DNA of 64,000 nt, from assembly GCA_963921935.1 (NCBI GenBank), contig OY998175.1:227748122-227812121 (forward strand). The letters run 5' to 3'. Position 1 is the stretch's first letter. Each line of letters begins with the position of its first letter. A program made the translations under genes and the position numbers. Below the pieces are notes generated by a model that saw only the letters and a program-made list of their open reading frames with translations, was not told where the DNA came from and ran no database searches. The DNA comes from Galeruca laticollis (Eukaryota; Arthropoda; Insecta; Coleoptera; Chrysomelidae). Below are positions 32,026-44,682 of this stretch, in pieces.

Positions 32026-32985
32026 ATAAACGGTTTTAAAGATTATAACTAACTTTTCCGCATCTGTGACCCTGAACAATATTCTATCATAAAATTGTTA
32101 CTTGTATACACTTCGGGGGATGTATTGTGCTAACAAACCGAAATTTCTCCAAAAATAACCAAAAATTTAGTATATCTGGATTTATAGGACCCGCTGTACT
32201 CGCTCCAGTCAACTGAAAATCAATAGGGTACATCTATGAGACACTTTGAACAATATTCAATCATAAAATTGATCAATCGTATACTCTCTGGAGGCTGTAT
32301 TGTGCTAACAAACTGAAAATTCTCCAAAAATGACACAAATCTGGTACTCCAAGTACCATAGCACCCGTTGTATTGGCTTTAGTGAGCTGAATATCAATAG
32401 TGTTCATCTTTGAAACGGTCTGAATAATATTCAATCATAAAACTGATCACTTGTATATACTCCGGAGGCAGTATCGTGCTAACAAACAGAAACTTCTCCA
32501 AAAATGACAAAAATATCATACTTAAAGTACTGTAGCACCTGTTGTATTGGCTCTGGTGAGCTGAAAATCAATAGGTTTCATCAGTGAGATGTCCTTAACA
32601 ATATACAATCATAAAATTGGTGACTTGTTGAACTCCGGAGGCGCAACAAATGACAAAATGTCGTACTTCAAGTACCATAGCACCCGTTGTACTGGCTCTG
32701 GTGAACTGAAAATCAATAGGGTTCATCTGTGACATCTCCTTAACAATATTCAATCATAAAATTGCTGACTTATTGCACTCCGGAGGCTGTATCGTGCTAA
32801 CAAGAATTGTAATGAAAAGTGGCCGACGACGACATACACACAGGATTTTTTTTCTAAAAACCGTTTTTGCGTGTTGTTGTTGATGGAAAACGTAAAAATA
32901 ACTCAAAAAAAATTTCAAAATTCCAACTTTTTTTGGGGTAAACCAATACTTTTCTCGCATATTGAAAGGTTGGGCGGAAAAGTAA
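32026..32985. mobile_element. TIR element built of internal ~170-bp tandem repeats, copy 1
   Basis: It starts AAAAATAAACGGTTTT, with ACTTTTCCGC at 32052-32061, and ends with the complement GCGGAAAAGT at 32974-32983. Inside, CAATCATAAAATTG recurs five times at ~165-175-bp steps with CCGGAGGCTGTAT-CGTGCTAACAA-type phrases. No coding frame. It interrupts the satellite array: satellite sequence stops at TTTGTATTT and resumes with ACTTAATC. Confidence 0.75.
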
Positions 32986-32989
32986 AACT

Positions 32990-35855
32990 TAATCGTGACT
33001 ATAAGAAACTATTTTACAAGTTTTGAGGTCCTAAAAATGACTTTGGGGTGTGAAGCTTATTGTTGAGGCTATACAAAGGATCTGAAATACAACTGAAAGG
33101 GGTGAAGAATGTTTATCAGCCTAAGAAAACGACTACTCGGGTTTTTCTTTCCTAAAAATTTTTGCACGATGATAAGAAACATCTGAACAAGTTTTGAGAT
33201 TTAAAAAATCACTTCAAGATGTGAAGCTTTTTGTTGAAGTTCTACAAAAGATATGTAGTACGACTGAAGGAGCTTGCTGCTTTGTATTCCAGAAGCATAA
33301 TGATGATTATAGAAATTTTCACAAGCTTTGATGTTTAAAAAATCACTACAAGGTGTGGAGATACTGATAAAGGTTCTACAAAAGATGTGAGTATGAATCA
33401 ATAAGGTGAAGAACGTTTGTGAGTCTATAAAGACGTCTAGTTGGGTTTTCGTATTTCAAAAACTTTGGCTCGAAGATAAGAAGCACTTTTACAAGTTTTA
33501 ATGCTTTAAAAATCACTTTGACATGTGCAGTTCTTGTTGAGGTTCTACAAAAGATGTGAGGTACGACTGAACGATTTTGAATCAATACAGAGGACAGATT
33601 GGGCTTTGTATTTCAAAAACCTTAATCATAAATATAAGAAAGTTTTGAATTTCTAACAATTCGTTTGGGGCTGTGAAGCTTCTTGTTGAGGGCTACACAA
33701 AAGATCTGAAGTACGACTAAAAGAGGCGAAGAACGTTTGTGTCTATAAAGACGACTGCACGGATTTTTGTTCACCAAAAAAGTTTGCCCAATCGTAAGAA
33801 GCAGTTTTACAAGTTTTGATATTTATAAAATCACTTTAAGATGTGAAGTTTCCTGTTAAGGTTCTATAAAAGATGTGAAGTACGACTGAACAATGTGAAG
33901 AACGATTTTGACTCAATGGAGAAGACAGATTGGGTTTTGCATTTCAAAAAACTTAATAATGATTATAAGAAACGTATTTACAAATTCTCAAGTTTTCAAA
34001 ATACCTTTGGGATGTGAAGCTTATTGTTAGGGCTATACAATAGATGTGAAGTATGACTTAATAAGGTGAAGAACGTTTCCGAGTGTATTAATACGACTAT
34101 TCGGGATTTTATTTGCCAAAAAATTTTGCCAGATGATAAGAATAACTTTTAAAAATTTTAAGATTTCAAAACTCTCCTTAAGATGTGAAGCTTCTTATTG
34201 ATGTTGTACAAAAGATATGATGTACGACTGAACGAGGGTGATGTCGATTTTAAATCAATAAAGTAGACATATTGAATTTTGTATTTCCAAAAATATAATC
34301 ATGATTATAAGAAACCTGTTCATAGGTTTTGAGATTTTAAAAATCTGTTTGGGGGAGAATCTTATTATTGAGGCTATACAAAAGATGTGAAGTACGACTG
34401 AAAGAGGTGTGAACGTTTTTGAGTCTATGAAAACAACTACTCGGGTTTTTCTTTCCTAAAAATTTTGGCACGATGATAAGAAACACCTTTACAAGTTTTG
34501 AGATTTAAAATATCACTATAAGATGTGAGGCTTCTTGTTGAGGTTCTACAAAAGATGTGAAGTACGACTGAATGAGATGAATACCGATTTTGAATCAATA
34601 AAGAAGACAGATTTTGCTTTGTATTTCAAAATATAATCACGATTATAAAAAACTTTTGATGTTTAAAAAATTACTTTAAGGTGTGAAACTTTTTATAAAG
34701 GTTCTACAAAAGGTGTGAATGATTAAGGTGAAGAACGTTTGAGGGTCTATAAAGACGACCGGTTGAGTTTTCATTTCCCAAAAACTTGTGCCCGATGATA
34801 ACACTTTTAATAGTTCTGATGCTTTAAAAATCACTTTAAGATGTGAAGCTTCTTGTTGACGTTCTACAAAAGTTGTGAAGTATCACTGAACGAAGTAAAG
34901 ACGATTATGAATCGATAAGATGACCGATTAGGCTTTGTATTTCAGATAACTCAATAATGATTATAAGAAACCTATTTACAAGTTTTGAGGTTTTAAAAAT
35001 AACTTTGAGGTGTGAAGTTTATAGTTAAGGCTATACAAAAGATGTGAAGATTGACTTAATAAGTTGAAGTACGTTTCTGAGTCTTTAAAGACGACTACTC
35101 GAGTTTATATTTTCCAAAAAATTTGGCCCGTTGATAACAAACACTTTTACTAGTTTTGATGCTTTAAAAATCACTTTAAAGTGTAAAGCTTCTTGTTGAG
35201 ATTTTATAAAAGATTTAAAGTACGACTGAAAGAGATGAAGAACTATTTTGAATGAATACAGAGGACATATTGAGCTTTGTATTTCAAAATCCTTAATCAA
35301 AATTATAAGACAGCTTTTTACAAGTTTTGAGGTTTTAAAAATTGGTTTCGGGCTGTGAAGCATCTTGTTGAGACTATACAAAAGATGTGAAGTACCACTA
35401 AAAGAGGCGAATAACGTTTGTGTGTTTTTAAAGATAATTGCTCGGGTTTCTATTTTCCAAAATGTTGCCCGATGATAAAAAACAGTGTTACAAGTTTTAA
35501 GATTTAGAAAATCACTTTATGTGAAGCTTCTTGTTGAGGTTCTATAAAAGATATGAAGTACTACTGAACGAGGTAAAAACGATTTTGAATCAATAAGTTG
35601 ATCGATTAGGCTTTGTTTTTAAAAAAACTCAATAATTATTATAAGAAACATATTTTAAGGTTTTAAAAATCACTTTGTCTATAAAGGGGACTACTCGGGT
35701 TTTTATTTCCCAAAAAATTTTGCCGAACGATAAGAAACACTTTTACAAGTTTTGAGATTCAAATAATCACTTTGAAATGTAAAGCTTTTTGTTGAGGTTC
35801 TTTAAAAGATGTGAAGTACGACTGAAAGATGTGAGATCGGGCTTTGTATTTCAAA
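32990..35855. repeat. Satellite array, right part, about 16 monomers
   Basis: ATAAGAAAC-type anchors recur every 170-185 bp up to about 35730. Two monomer types tend to alternate: one with GGGGTGTGAAGCTTATTGTT and one with TTTAAGATGTGAAGCTTCTT, suggesting a dimeric higher-order unit. Open frames here only translate the repeat (HIFCRT-like peptides). Confidence 0.85.
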
Positions 35856-37031
35856 TAAATGATCGGAGACGTCGTCTTTAGATTCTGCTGCATATGGTAG
35901 ACGTTTTTCTTCAAGAAGACACTTTTCATGACTCACGTCATTTTGACGGAACATTTGACGTATTTTTGACATTCAATACTTAACAAAATATCCGTTTGTC
36001 AATAATTTGTAATGAATTGCGTCCGCTGTGTTGAAGATTTTTTATTATAATAACGACGCTGAAATTTTATTTCGCACTGTATATGTCGTAAGAAATCAGT
36101 CCGATTTGGTCAATATATTTATGTGAGTTGGAGTGACAGGGCTTTTTAGGTGCTTAAACCTTAATATGACGTGTTGCTTTTATTTACCTATAATTATATA
36201 GAGACGGTTTTTATTTTAGAAATATATTTATTTTAATCATAAGCGAATATATTGTTGGTCAAGTGACAGTTCGTTTTTTTAATGTGTTGTTTGCGTCAAA
36301 GTTGTTTGGTGAATTCGCAGATTTGAAAATTTGCATTCAAATTTTGAAATTTCCGACGTAGAAAATTGAATTCCAGAAGAAATTTTGGAAGCAGCCCTAA
36401 ATGCGACTTAAGATATATTGCCAGTACAATCAAAAGCCTGTCTTGTGATGCAAAAATGTGAATGATAAAATCCTTTTGGCATAAGGTTATAACCAAAGAA
36501 TATTATTTATTTTGTTATTGAAGCAGTATCTATTGTTTTTAGATGAAAATTTATTTGAAAATTACTATATGTTGTTTATACAGCGTGTCCACGGATGGAG
36601 TATCCTATAAGTGAAAAATGTTTAAATATCAGATTTAGTGAAAAATGTCATTCTACATTTACAATTTAAAGTGAAAATATTTATCGTAAAATAGGATTAA
36701 CTAGTATTGAAAAAGTACCATTTTTCGAACTGAATTTGTGATTTTTAATGTAATAACTGAATGATCCAGCGAAATGTTTGTTCTAATCTGCTTTATTTAA
36801 GCTAAGTTATCAAACAAAATTAAAATTAACATAAAATTCCGAGAGTCGCCAAGTGCACCGGAACCAATAAAATATAAGTAAACCTCCAAATTGTACCGGT
36901 ACGATTTACAACACTCAACACAGTGGTACGATTTGTGAAACTCGTTCATAATATGAATAAATTGAGATTTTAATCTTTAAACCAGACAAATCCTATTGTT
37001 TCTATTTATTTTACTATTTTATATACAATAT
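35856..37031. other. No recognised gene
   Basis: AT-rich sequence. A moderately GC-richer stretch at 35865-36010 has repeated TTTTGACG/TTTGACGTA phrases. No ORF with a motif and no repeat match to other parts of the window. Confidence 0.5.
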
Positions 37032-37035
37032 TTAA

Positions 37036-39410
37036 CCCTTAACTACTACCACGCTAAAACTATGAGTGGGTCACAGAGACCCAGTTTTTTTTACTCATAA
37101 AAAACAATAAAATATAATATTTTGACATTTATTTATAAACACATAAATGGAAACATAACTAGAAAATAATAGCTATGAATTAAAAAAATTTGGGCGCAGT
37201 TTGGGCACAAAGTTTTTGCACATTCTATACACACTGGAATATTACACATTTGACAGTAGGTGCTGGTTTTCCTGTCTTTTTTGACGGGACAAATTGCACA
37301 TCTTTTTCTTTTAGAGGCTCCCACTCTTTGTTGAGGTGCTGGGGGTGGTGGAAGTGTATCTCCAATCAAATTAAAAATTAAAGTTTTCAAACCGCGTGGC
37401 AACGAAGTTTGATACCTTTTTTGCATATGCGGTATACATAAATTACGTCCAAGTTGTTTTAAAAAATTGTACCTTGAAATTTCTTTATCACCTGAGGCAA
37501 ATTGATAAATTACTCTACTATTTACCCCTCCAATATTCAAAAGAGCATGAAAAATGGTTATTGGCCATCTTCGACTTCTACGCGAAGTTGTGTAATTGGC
37601 ACATTTTTGATCAAGCGCATCCACTCCCGCTTTAGTACTATTGTAAAATAGTATTATATCTGGTTTTTTGGTTTGTGCGTCCACTTTATCATCATGGTGG
37701 GTACTTGAAATAAGAATAACAGATTTATTTTTTAGGGTACGTATGATACTATTGTCTCCTGAACAGTAAACCCAAAAATGGATGACTCTGCTTTTCTCTT
37801 GAGAGATGGCATAAATTCCAAAGGAATAAACGTTTTGTTTTTTTTCACTGTCCCAACAAATGTCAACTTTAATTTCTCTTATTCTCTCATTAGTTCAACT
37901 GAGGAGTACCAGTTATCGGCTGTTATGTTTCGAGAAGTATTTTTTATTGGTTCCACCAAACGAAGAACTACTTGGGTTGGATTAGAAAAGTTGTTTGTTT
38001 TTTTCTCTGTAGGATCTTTTCCAGTGTAAATTTCAGCATTTAGCATATAATTTGTTCGAGAATCTGCAAGAATTTGTACCTTTATGCCGTACTTTGCGGA
38101 TTTGTTGGGTATGAACATTCGAAATCCACAACGGTCTCTAAAAGGTACTAACATTTCAACTACAGTCATGCTATCACCAGGTGTATAGTTTTGCTTTGAA
38201 TTAGTGACAAATTTATCAAACATTTCAGAAATTGGTGCTAGTTTGTTTTCTTTTCTTCTATCCGCTCGAGTAAACTCGTCATCGAAACGAACGCAGTATA
38301 AAAGAAATGAAAATCTGGCTAGTGGCATAGTAGCTCTAAATAGATCCCTTCCTGTACCATCCGTAGCCCATAGACTTTTTAAGTCCTCATGGCCTGACTT
38401 GAACAAACCTTGAAGGTAAAGGAGACCAATAAACGCTTCAATTTCCAATTTATCTGTATTTTTGATAAATGTTGGAAAAAATGATCGGCGCGCATTTTTC
38501 ATTCTTTTGCATCGACTGTATTTAGCAGCGACTATGTCAATACGTTGATTCGTGAATTGCACAATACTTCTATCATTGAGTCATCAAAAAGTAATCTCCA
38601 ACGTTCTAGAGGAGTTGTAGGAGGATGTTCAAGTGCTAAACCTTTGACGCCTGCTAAAAATCTAATCAAATTGTTTGAGAGTGTTTTACCTTTTTTTGGA
38701 GGTGTCTTTGACCATTTCATTTTGTCTTTTTTACCATACCAATAATTTTTTCTTGTTTGTTCATTTTCTGGCGCTATATTTTCTCTTTGGGATTCATCAA
38801 TTTGTTCATTATTTTCAACCACCGTATCATTCTCAACAGAATTGTCACTCTCTAAATTTTCATTATTGTCAGGTGCCCACTCTTCTTCGCTATCAGTGTA
38901 ATGATCGCTTTGTATTTCTTCATCTTCTTCTCCTTTGTCGCTTTCATCTTCACAGTCCAGAATCTTTTTACAAGCATCTAGTTTATCACTGCTTGAAAGA
39001 GGTATATTCTCATTATTTTCTTGAGGGTTGTCATCATCTAGCCAAAATTCGTCACTTTCAGCCAACTGTACGAGTTCCTTTTCAGTAAGAGGACGGTTAT
39101 TCATTTTTCTAAAAAAATGAAGTAGTTATTAGGAAATACAGTTATATTTAGCGAATACTATTTTGTAGGGAACAATTACCTACCTGACTCAAATATAACT
39201 TTTACATTATAACTGGGTCACTCTGATCCAATAGGATCGTTCTAACAGAATTGCGATAATTAATTTAAACTGAAAACGGCGCCGCATGTGTTCTCTCTGG
39301 CTACCTAGAGCATACTGAGAAGCCCAAGCAATAGAATCTCCGTAGAATGGCGCACTGACAAATTACCAATTGCGCATGGGTCAATGTGACCCAGTGGTAG
39401 TAGTTAAGGG
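37036..39410. mobile_element. piggyBac transposon with TTAA target sites
   Basis: Perfect 17-bp inverted ends CCCTTAACTACTACCAC (37036-37052) and complement (39394-39410), flanked by TTAA on both sides (37032-37035 and 39411-39414). Inner sub-terminal palindromes GGGTCACAGAGACCCA and GGGTCAATGTGACCCA sit near each end. The 2375 bp carries one transposase gene on the minus strand. Confidence 0.95.
37133..39104 (-). pseudogene. piggyBac transposase, near-intact with about three frame breaks
   Basis: From ATG at 39104 an acidic N-terminal domain leads to KGLALEHPPTTPLERWRLLF; after an overlap shift at ~38540 the DDE domain follows: EAFIGLLYLQGLFKSG, AKYGIKVQILADSRTNYM (catalytic Asp), NITADNWYSSVELM (Asp). 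A shift near 37870 and another at CCC-TAAAAAATAAA near 37730 precede GVDALDQKCANYTTSRR (third Asp). The C-terminus has a Cys-rich finger (CAICPVKKDRKTSTYCQMC). Domain order and length are those of piggyBac transposases, which excise precisely at TTAA. Confidence 0.92.
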
Positions 39411-39414
39411 TTAA

Positions 39415-39904
39415 TCTAATTAGCCCTAAAAAAATGTCTAAAAATTGTATTCACCCCCATAAATATCCTTAGGAAAATATATAGAAATTTACATCAAATA
39501 TATACACATTTTTCGACGAAATGTAATAACTACTAAATGTCGTCAGATAAATGTCAATTTTTAACTGCATATTAGAAGACGTATTAGATTCAAAAAAACG
39601 TTAACAGCTGGTGGCATAGTCTTTCTGAACATATAAATAATCGTACGATTTACAGACTGGTACGCTTTCGGCAACTTTACCCTAATATCTCAATATTAAA
39701 TTATCAATAATATAATTTAGTTGTTTTTTATAATTTTTAATGTTATTGCTACTTTCATTTTTTTACTGTTAAACCTATACTAAAAACTATAAAATGTTCT
39801 GAATTTATTATTCTAAAGATAACTATTACATCATATGTCTTAAGTTTTTACATAATCTTTTAAATATTCTGGCTGCTTTACTAGTCTACCCGAGAAATGG
39901 ATAT
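39415..39904. other. No recognised gene
   Basis: AT-rich, with no open frame or repeat recognised. Confidence 0.5.
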
Positions 39905-40243
39905 TTTTTTTCCTTTCTGGCCCGGAGGCTATTCGGCTTTGGGACTACACCCCATTTAGCGACGATAGTTTATTGTTTTATTATATTTTAATTATGATCT
40001 TTCATGCAAATATTCCTAAACTTCCAAAATTCTGGAGAGGATGAAAGAAGAAAAACAAATGGGATAAACAGGGACACCCTCTTCACGCTAAGGTGCCCGT
40101 CATAGCGACTTTGATTAGACATACAAGAAAAGCAACGGTTAAAGGGGATTTGCTACAAAAGGACAAACAGAGGGAACCAAATCTAAATCGTTCATACTAT
40201 GTTCATATATGCATTCACACAAAACAAAATAAAAATTGCAACA

Positions 40244-42648
40244 TTATATTTTTCGTTTGGTGCGTTTAAGGAATTCCCATAAAATATGTCTTATGATAGG
40301 TTTCTGAGAGCTTATGTACAAGAGAGAGACTGTGTTTTGAGGAAAAGATATCTTCTTAGCTGATAGGGAATTAAGTAAATATTCCCTTGCTTCTCTATTA
40401 TACCTACATTTAAACATCCAGTGGTTGAGATCGTCGAAACTTCCGTCACAGTCACATGTATCTGCGGGAGACAATTTAATTTTGTAACGGTATGAATTAA
40501 CTGTAGCATATACAAAAAGGCATCTGATATGCATAGTATATATTTTCCTGGAAGGAAGGCTTCTTTCAGCTAGAGGAGTACTGGGAAGAGCAGGTTATAT
40601 CTTGCAGTAGGTATTGTTACTATGGTCTGTGAAACATGCCCATTCAATTTCCCAATTTTGTTTGAGAGTCTCTTTTCTAAGTGATATAATATCTCCCTTT
40701 GATAATTCATTGATTACAAGACCACAGGAAGCAACAGCTTTAGCAAGGTCATCTACTTTATCATTACCTGGAATTTGAGAATGTCCTTTAACCCATATAA
40801 ATCCAACATTTTTGTTCAAATTATTCAGACGTGTCACTTTTTCTAGGATGCTGATTGTACTGCTATTAATGCATATATGTTTCCGGTAGTTACCCAATGT
40901 CATTAAAGCTGATTGAGAATCAGATAAAATCATATACTGTTCAAATTCTAAGTTACTGTTTATGATCCATTCCAAGGCTTTGTTGATGGCCACTAATTCA
41001 GCTGTGAAGATTGAACAGTTTGGATTTAATTTGTACTGTAGGGATACTTGTAGATTTTGGACATAAGAATCACTACCAACTCCCGCACTAGATTTGGAAC
41101 CATCGGTGTATATTTTGCATATTGGACCTCGGGTACGAAGTTCTTCATTTAGTACAACATAGGGGGGATTAGAGAATCGTAAGAGGGAAATACTACATAG
41201 GGTTCGGAGAACAAAATGTTGAAGTTAGAATTGAAGAATGGGATTCCTTCACCTTGAAATTGATATGGATATAAATTAGGGAAGGCAATAGCTAAGATTG
41301 GAGAATATTTATTCAGCCACCATTTAGAGGTTAAATTTTGGATAGCAAGAGCACCTATTTTATCTAATAGTGAATTTTGCTTATAAGCTTGACACTTAAG
41401 TACAAATTTTTCGGCCAAAAATGGGCGTCTCAGGTGGAGGGGGGTTCATTACATTCTGCCAAGAGAGCCGGGGTAGGAGTAGACTTCAAGGCTCCTATGA
41501 CCAATCTAGCGTAATGCCTAAATAAGTATAGCTTTTAAATACCGGAGCCTCAAGTTGATAGGATTGTACACTACTTATTTCCGGTACTCGATGTCTGGTA
41601 AAGAAAATCACTGCTGACTTGTTAGGTGATAATTCGAGTGCATGATCATCAAAATATTTTTCATAGCTGTTCATATTTTCCTTAAGAGAGTTTATACACT
41701 CATCAATTGTTTTCTTAACCAAGTATAGGCAGAAATCATCGTCATATTATAAGATGGATGATCTAATGCCCATAGTGTGAAAGTTGAGGGTATACAAATG
41801 AAACAATAAGGGACTTAGCACTGATCCTTGAGGTAAACCTTTGCTCACTATCCTTGGTCTAACCATTCTGTTGTTACACCTAATGAAAACTTGCCTGTTA
41901 ACAAACAAATTTACTTAGGCGTATGCGCATCTACTAGGCACGCCTAGATTAGAAAGTTTACTATAAAGTAAGTTTAAAATAACATTATCATATGCACCAG
42001 ATATATCCATGAACAGGGCTGTAAGGTAGTTATTTTGAGAGAAAGTTATCTGTATATCCGTGGTTAAGTGTGAAATGCAGTCAATGGTGCCTTTGCCTCT
42101 ACGAAATCCACATTGCAGCTCTGGGAGAATGCTCGAATTTTCCAACCACCATTCTAGACGATTCTTCATAATCCTTTCGAAGGTTTTTAAAATACATGAC
42201 GTTAGGGATATGGGTCTCAAGGCACTCGGATCATTAGTTTTAGGGATAGGGATTATCAAACATTGTTTTAGGGAGTCACAGTTATCTCCTTTTATTAAAA
42301 TATTGTTGAAGATCCTGCAAAGAATATCCAGAGCAACTCCAGGCAAATGGGCCAACATAAGATAATTGATTCAACTTATGCCAGGAGCAGATTTTTTAGA
42401 AGTGTTAATATTGGCTACAATTTCCATGACAGTGATGGGGGACACCAAAAAGTGAGGTTCATTGTCTATAGCAGGTATACACTATAAAAATTAGCGAATT
42501 TAAAGGTGTCGGAGGACTTAAACCAAGTTTCAGCGAAAATACCAATATCAAAATTTTCTTCTTTAAATATTTCATAGAGAGAATGTTTTTTAGATCTTAA
42601 AGATCTTGCGTTCCATTGAATAATTTTTAAGTAATTATTATTAGACAT
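40244..42648 (-). pseudogene. ORF2 of the I-type element: endonuclease start, RT, RNase H
   Basis: ATG at 42648 reads YLKIIQWNARSLRSKKHSLY and IGIFAETWFK, the N-terminus of the APE-type endonuclease. The catalytic centre of the nuclease is deleted. RT motifs follow: LIIPIPKTNDPSALRPISLT, LQCGFRRGKGTIDCI, FMDISGAYDNV, KGLPQGSVLSPLLFHLY and the YxDD box as Y-DDDFCLYL with a stop just before it. RNase H appears as ILSDSQSALMTLG, IWVKGHSQIPGNDKVDDLAK (catalytic Asp and the HxxxxxND motif). A Cys-His stretch (CDCDGSFDDLNHWMFKC) lies near the end. Several stops and shifts make it inactive. Confidence 0.87.
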
Positions 42649-42663
42649 TTTGGTTTGTTTTTT

Positions 42664-44102
42664 TTAACCCTTAGTTGAAAAATTATTCTCAACAATATTT
42701 TTACATTCATTCTCAGATTCAATTTCGTTAAAATTAAACCCGTTTGACTTGCCGGCAGGTTCATTTAAATATTGTTGAACTAGTTTTTTTAAAGCATTAC
42801 TAAGTTGATTCATAAATATTTCGAACTCATTATCACATTTCTTGCTACCAAATTGAAAAACAGGACCGGCACAGAAACTAGTTTTAAATTCTCTATGAAT
42901 AGGTGGAGAACTAATAGAGGTATTACTAGTTTTCCTTTTTTTGGTAAGGGATCTGGAGGAAGTGGAAGGTTGGCTAAGTGAGAGATGATTTGTTTCCACA
43001 GATGACGTTTTTAGGATTGGCATCCTTAAGGGAGGAAATTCAGAATCAAAGTCGGTTAATGGTGTGAACCTTTTTTTTGTATAATACTAGAGTAGCCAGA
43101 ATTATTAATGATTTTTTAGGCTTCCTTAAAGGAAACATTGAGATAAGCCATGGCTTCTTTAGTCCTAGCCTGTTTCTTGTACTCGGGACATTCTTTAAAA
43201 GTGTAATTGTGGTTGTTATTTTTACAATAAATACAAAACATATCACAAGAAGGGCAATCAGATTCTTTCACAGACCCACATTTTCTACACTTCGTTTTCC
43301 CTTTGCACTGTGATGCAGAATGCCCATATCGCAAACAACGGAAACATTGCATGACCGACCGGATTGACGTAGATATCTACTGGACATCTAACTTTATTAA
43401 TAACAATATATTGAGGGATAACTTTCCCTACAAATGTAACTATGATCATTTGACCCGGAACACGTACCGAGGTATCCTCTTTTTGAATTAATCTGGTCAT
43501 ACGTTGAACCTTTTTAATGGGAACAGGCGAGTTAATGATTTTCATGAGAGTGTCTTCGCTCAGAGATGTATCAACATAACGGACTATACCACGTTTCTCC
43601 GTTAAATGACTTGGGATATAAGCAATTAGATTATTTTTCTTAAAAAAAGCATCTTCTACCAATTTATTAGCGATACTACCTGACGTTAATTTTATTTTTA
43701 TGCGTTTCCTCCAGACATTACTAATTTCAGAGATAAACATCTCGTATTCCCCGAGATCAACTAACTTTTCTCCTAATTTCATTGCATGCAAGCGACCAAT
43801 ATTCAATTCCGAATGTTCAACAAAAATATGGTACGGCCCTGTATCGCAGTTCCTAAAACGATTTGAAATATCGATAGGTAAACGTTTATATCTATTAACG
43901 TTATCATTGTTATTTTTGCATGAACCTTATCGGTACTTTCACTGCCGGAAACAACATTTTCTGGATTAATTGGTTGATTTATATGTGTATCACTAGTCGT
44001 TTTTCCATCGGAATTAATGTCATCGTCTACGATAGCCAACGACGGGTCCTTACCGCTCCTTCTTTCCCGGCCTCCGGACATCGGCCCGGGGCTGGGACCC
44101 AC
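42664..44102 (-). pseudogene. ORF1 (Gag-like, zinc knuckles) of the I-type element
   Basis: From about 44102 the frame begins SGGRERRSGKDPSLA; in the next frame come LGEYEMFISEISNVWRKRIK, VRYVDTSLSEDTLMKII, then CFRCLRYGHSASQCKG, CRKCGS and CIYCKNNNHNYTFKECPEYK, three CCHC-type knuckles. A Ser/Lys-rich tail ends in a stop at 42664, 13 bp before the ORF2 ATG. Such proteins coat the element RNA. At least three frameshifts. Confidence 0.8.
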
Positions 44103-44682
44103 ACAGGTAAAAAAATAAAGAGGTACTTACAGTACTTACAGTAAGGTAACACTATAACAGAATTTAGGTAAATAACTTTATTTATACTGATTGATCACCA
44201 GTGGATTCAAGAGCGCAGTCACAACACGTTCGAACACCTCAATAGTCTACACCGGAATGAAGTGATATTCGTATTCTTATTTATTACCGCTGGTGGTGCG
44301 TCTATATTTTTAAGTACCTACCAATTCCTCACTACATTCTGCTTTTAGGCTGTATAGTCTAGGTTCTATAATTGTTTCTTCTAGTGGTTCGCACGAGGCC
44401 AACGAGACGTGATTTTCACAAAGTCCTGTCTTGTCTCGCAGCCTCCAGTCTCGTCTCGTTTCTCGTACGAGAGTCTCGTAAAAATATCGACATCTCATCA
44501 TTATCTTATTGTTTCAGTGCAATAAGGAATACTTAAACTTGCTATAATATAAGAGTCTGAAGAAGAAGTTACAATTGTTGAAAAATAACAAGTATTTGAA
44601 AGTAATACAACTAAAGAAAATAAAAACATAACATTATTTTATAAATTAAATAACTGGAAAAATCAAAAATAAAAAACAGCCC

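Larger units (their letters stand above)
39905..44105 (-). mobile_element. I-type non-LTR retrotransposon with RNase H
   Basis: Minus orientation: ORF1 with zinc knuckles (44102-42664), ORF2 with endonuclease start, RT and RNase H (42648-40244), then a 3' UTR ending AGCCGAATAGCCTCCGGGCC and an A-rich stretch near 39910. An RNase H domain after RT places it in the I/LOA/R1-like assemblage. The endonuclease core is deleted at about 42470-42360. Confidence 0.85.

Noticed and set aside
33201..35381. Several 66-98-codon minus-strand frames with HIFCRT- and FKASKLVK-like peptides
   Set aside because: They repeat with the satellite monomer and follow its period; no selection for a protein is evident.
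36296..36496. 66-codon minus-strand frame
   Set aside because: No motif, AT-rich chance frame.
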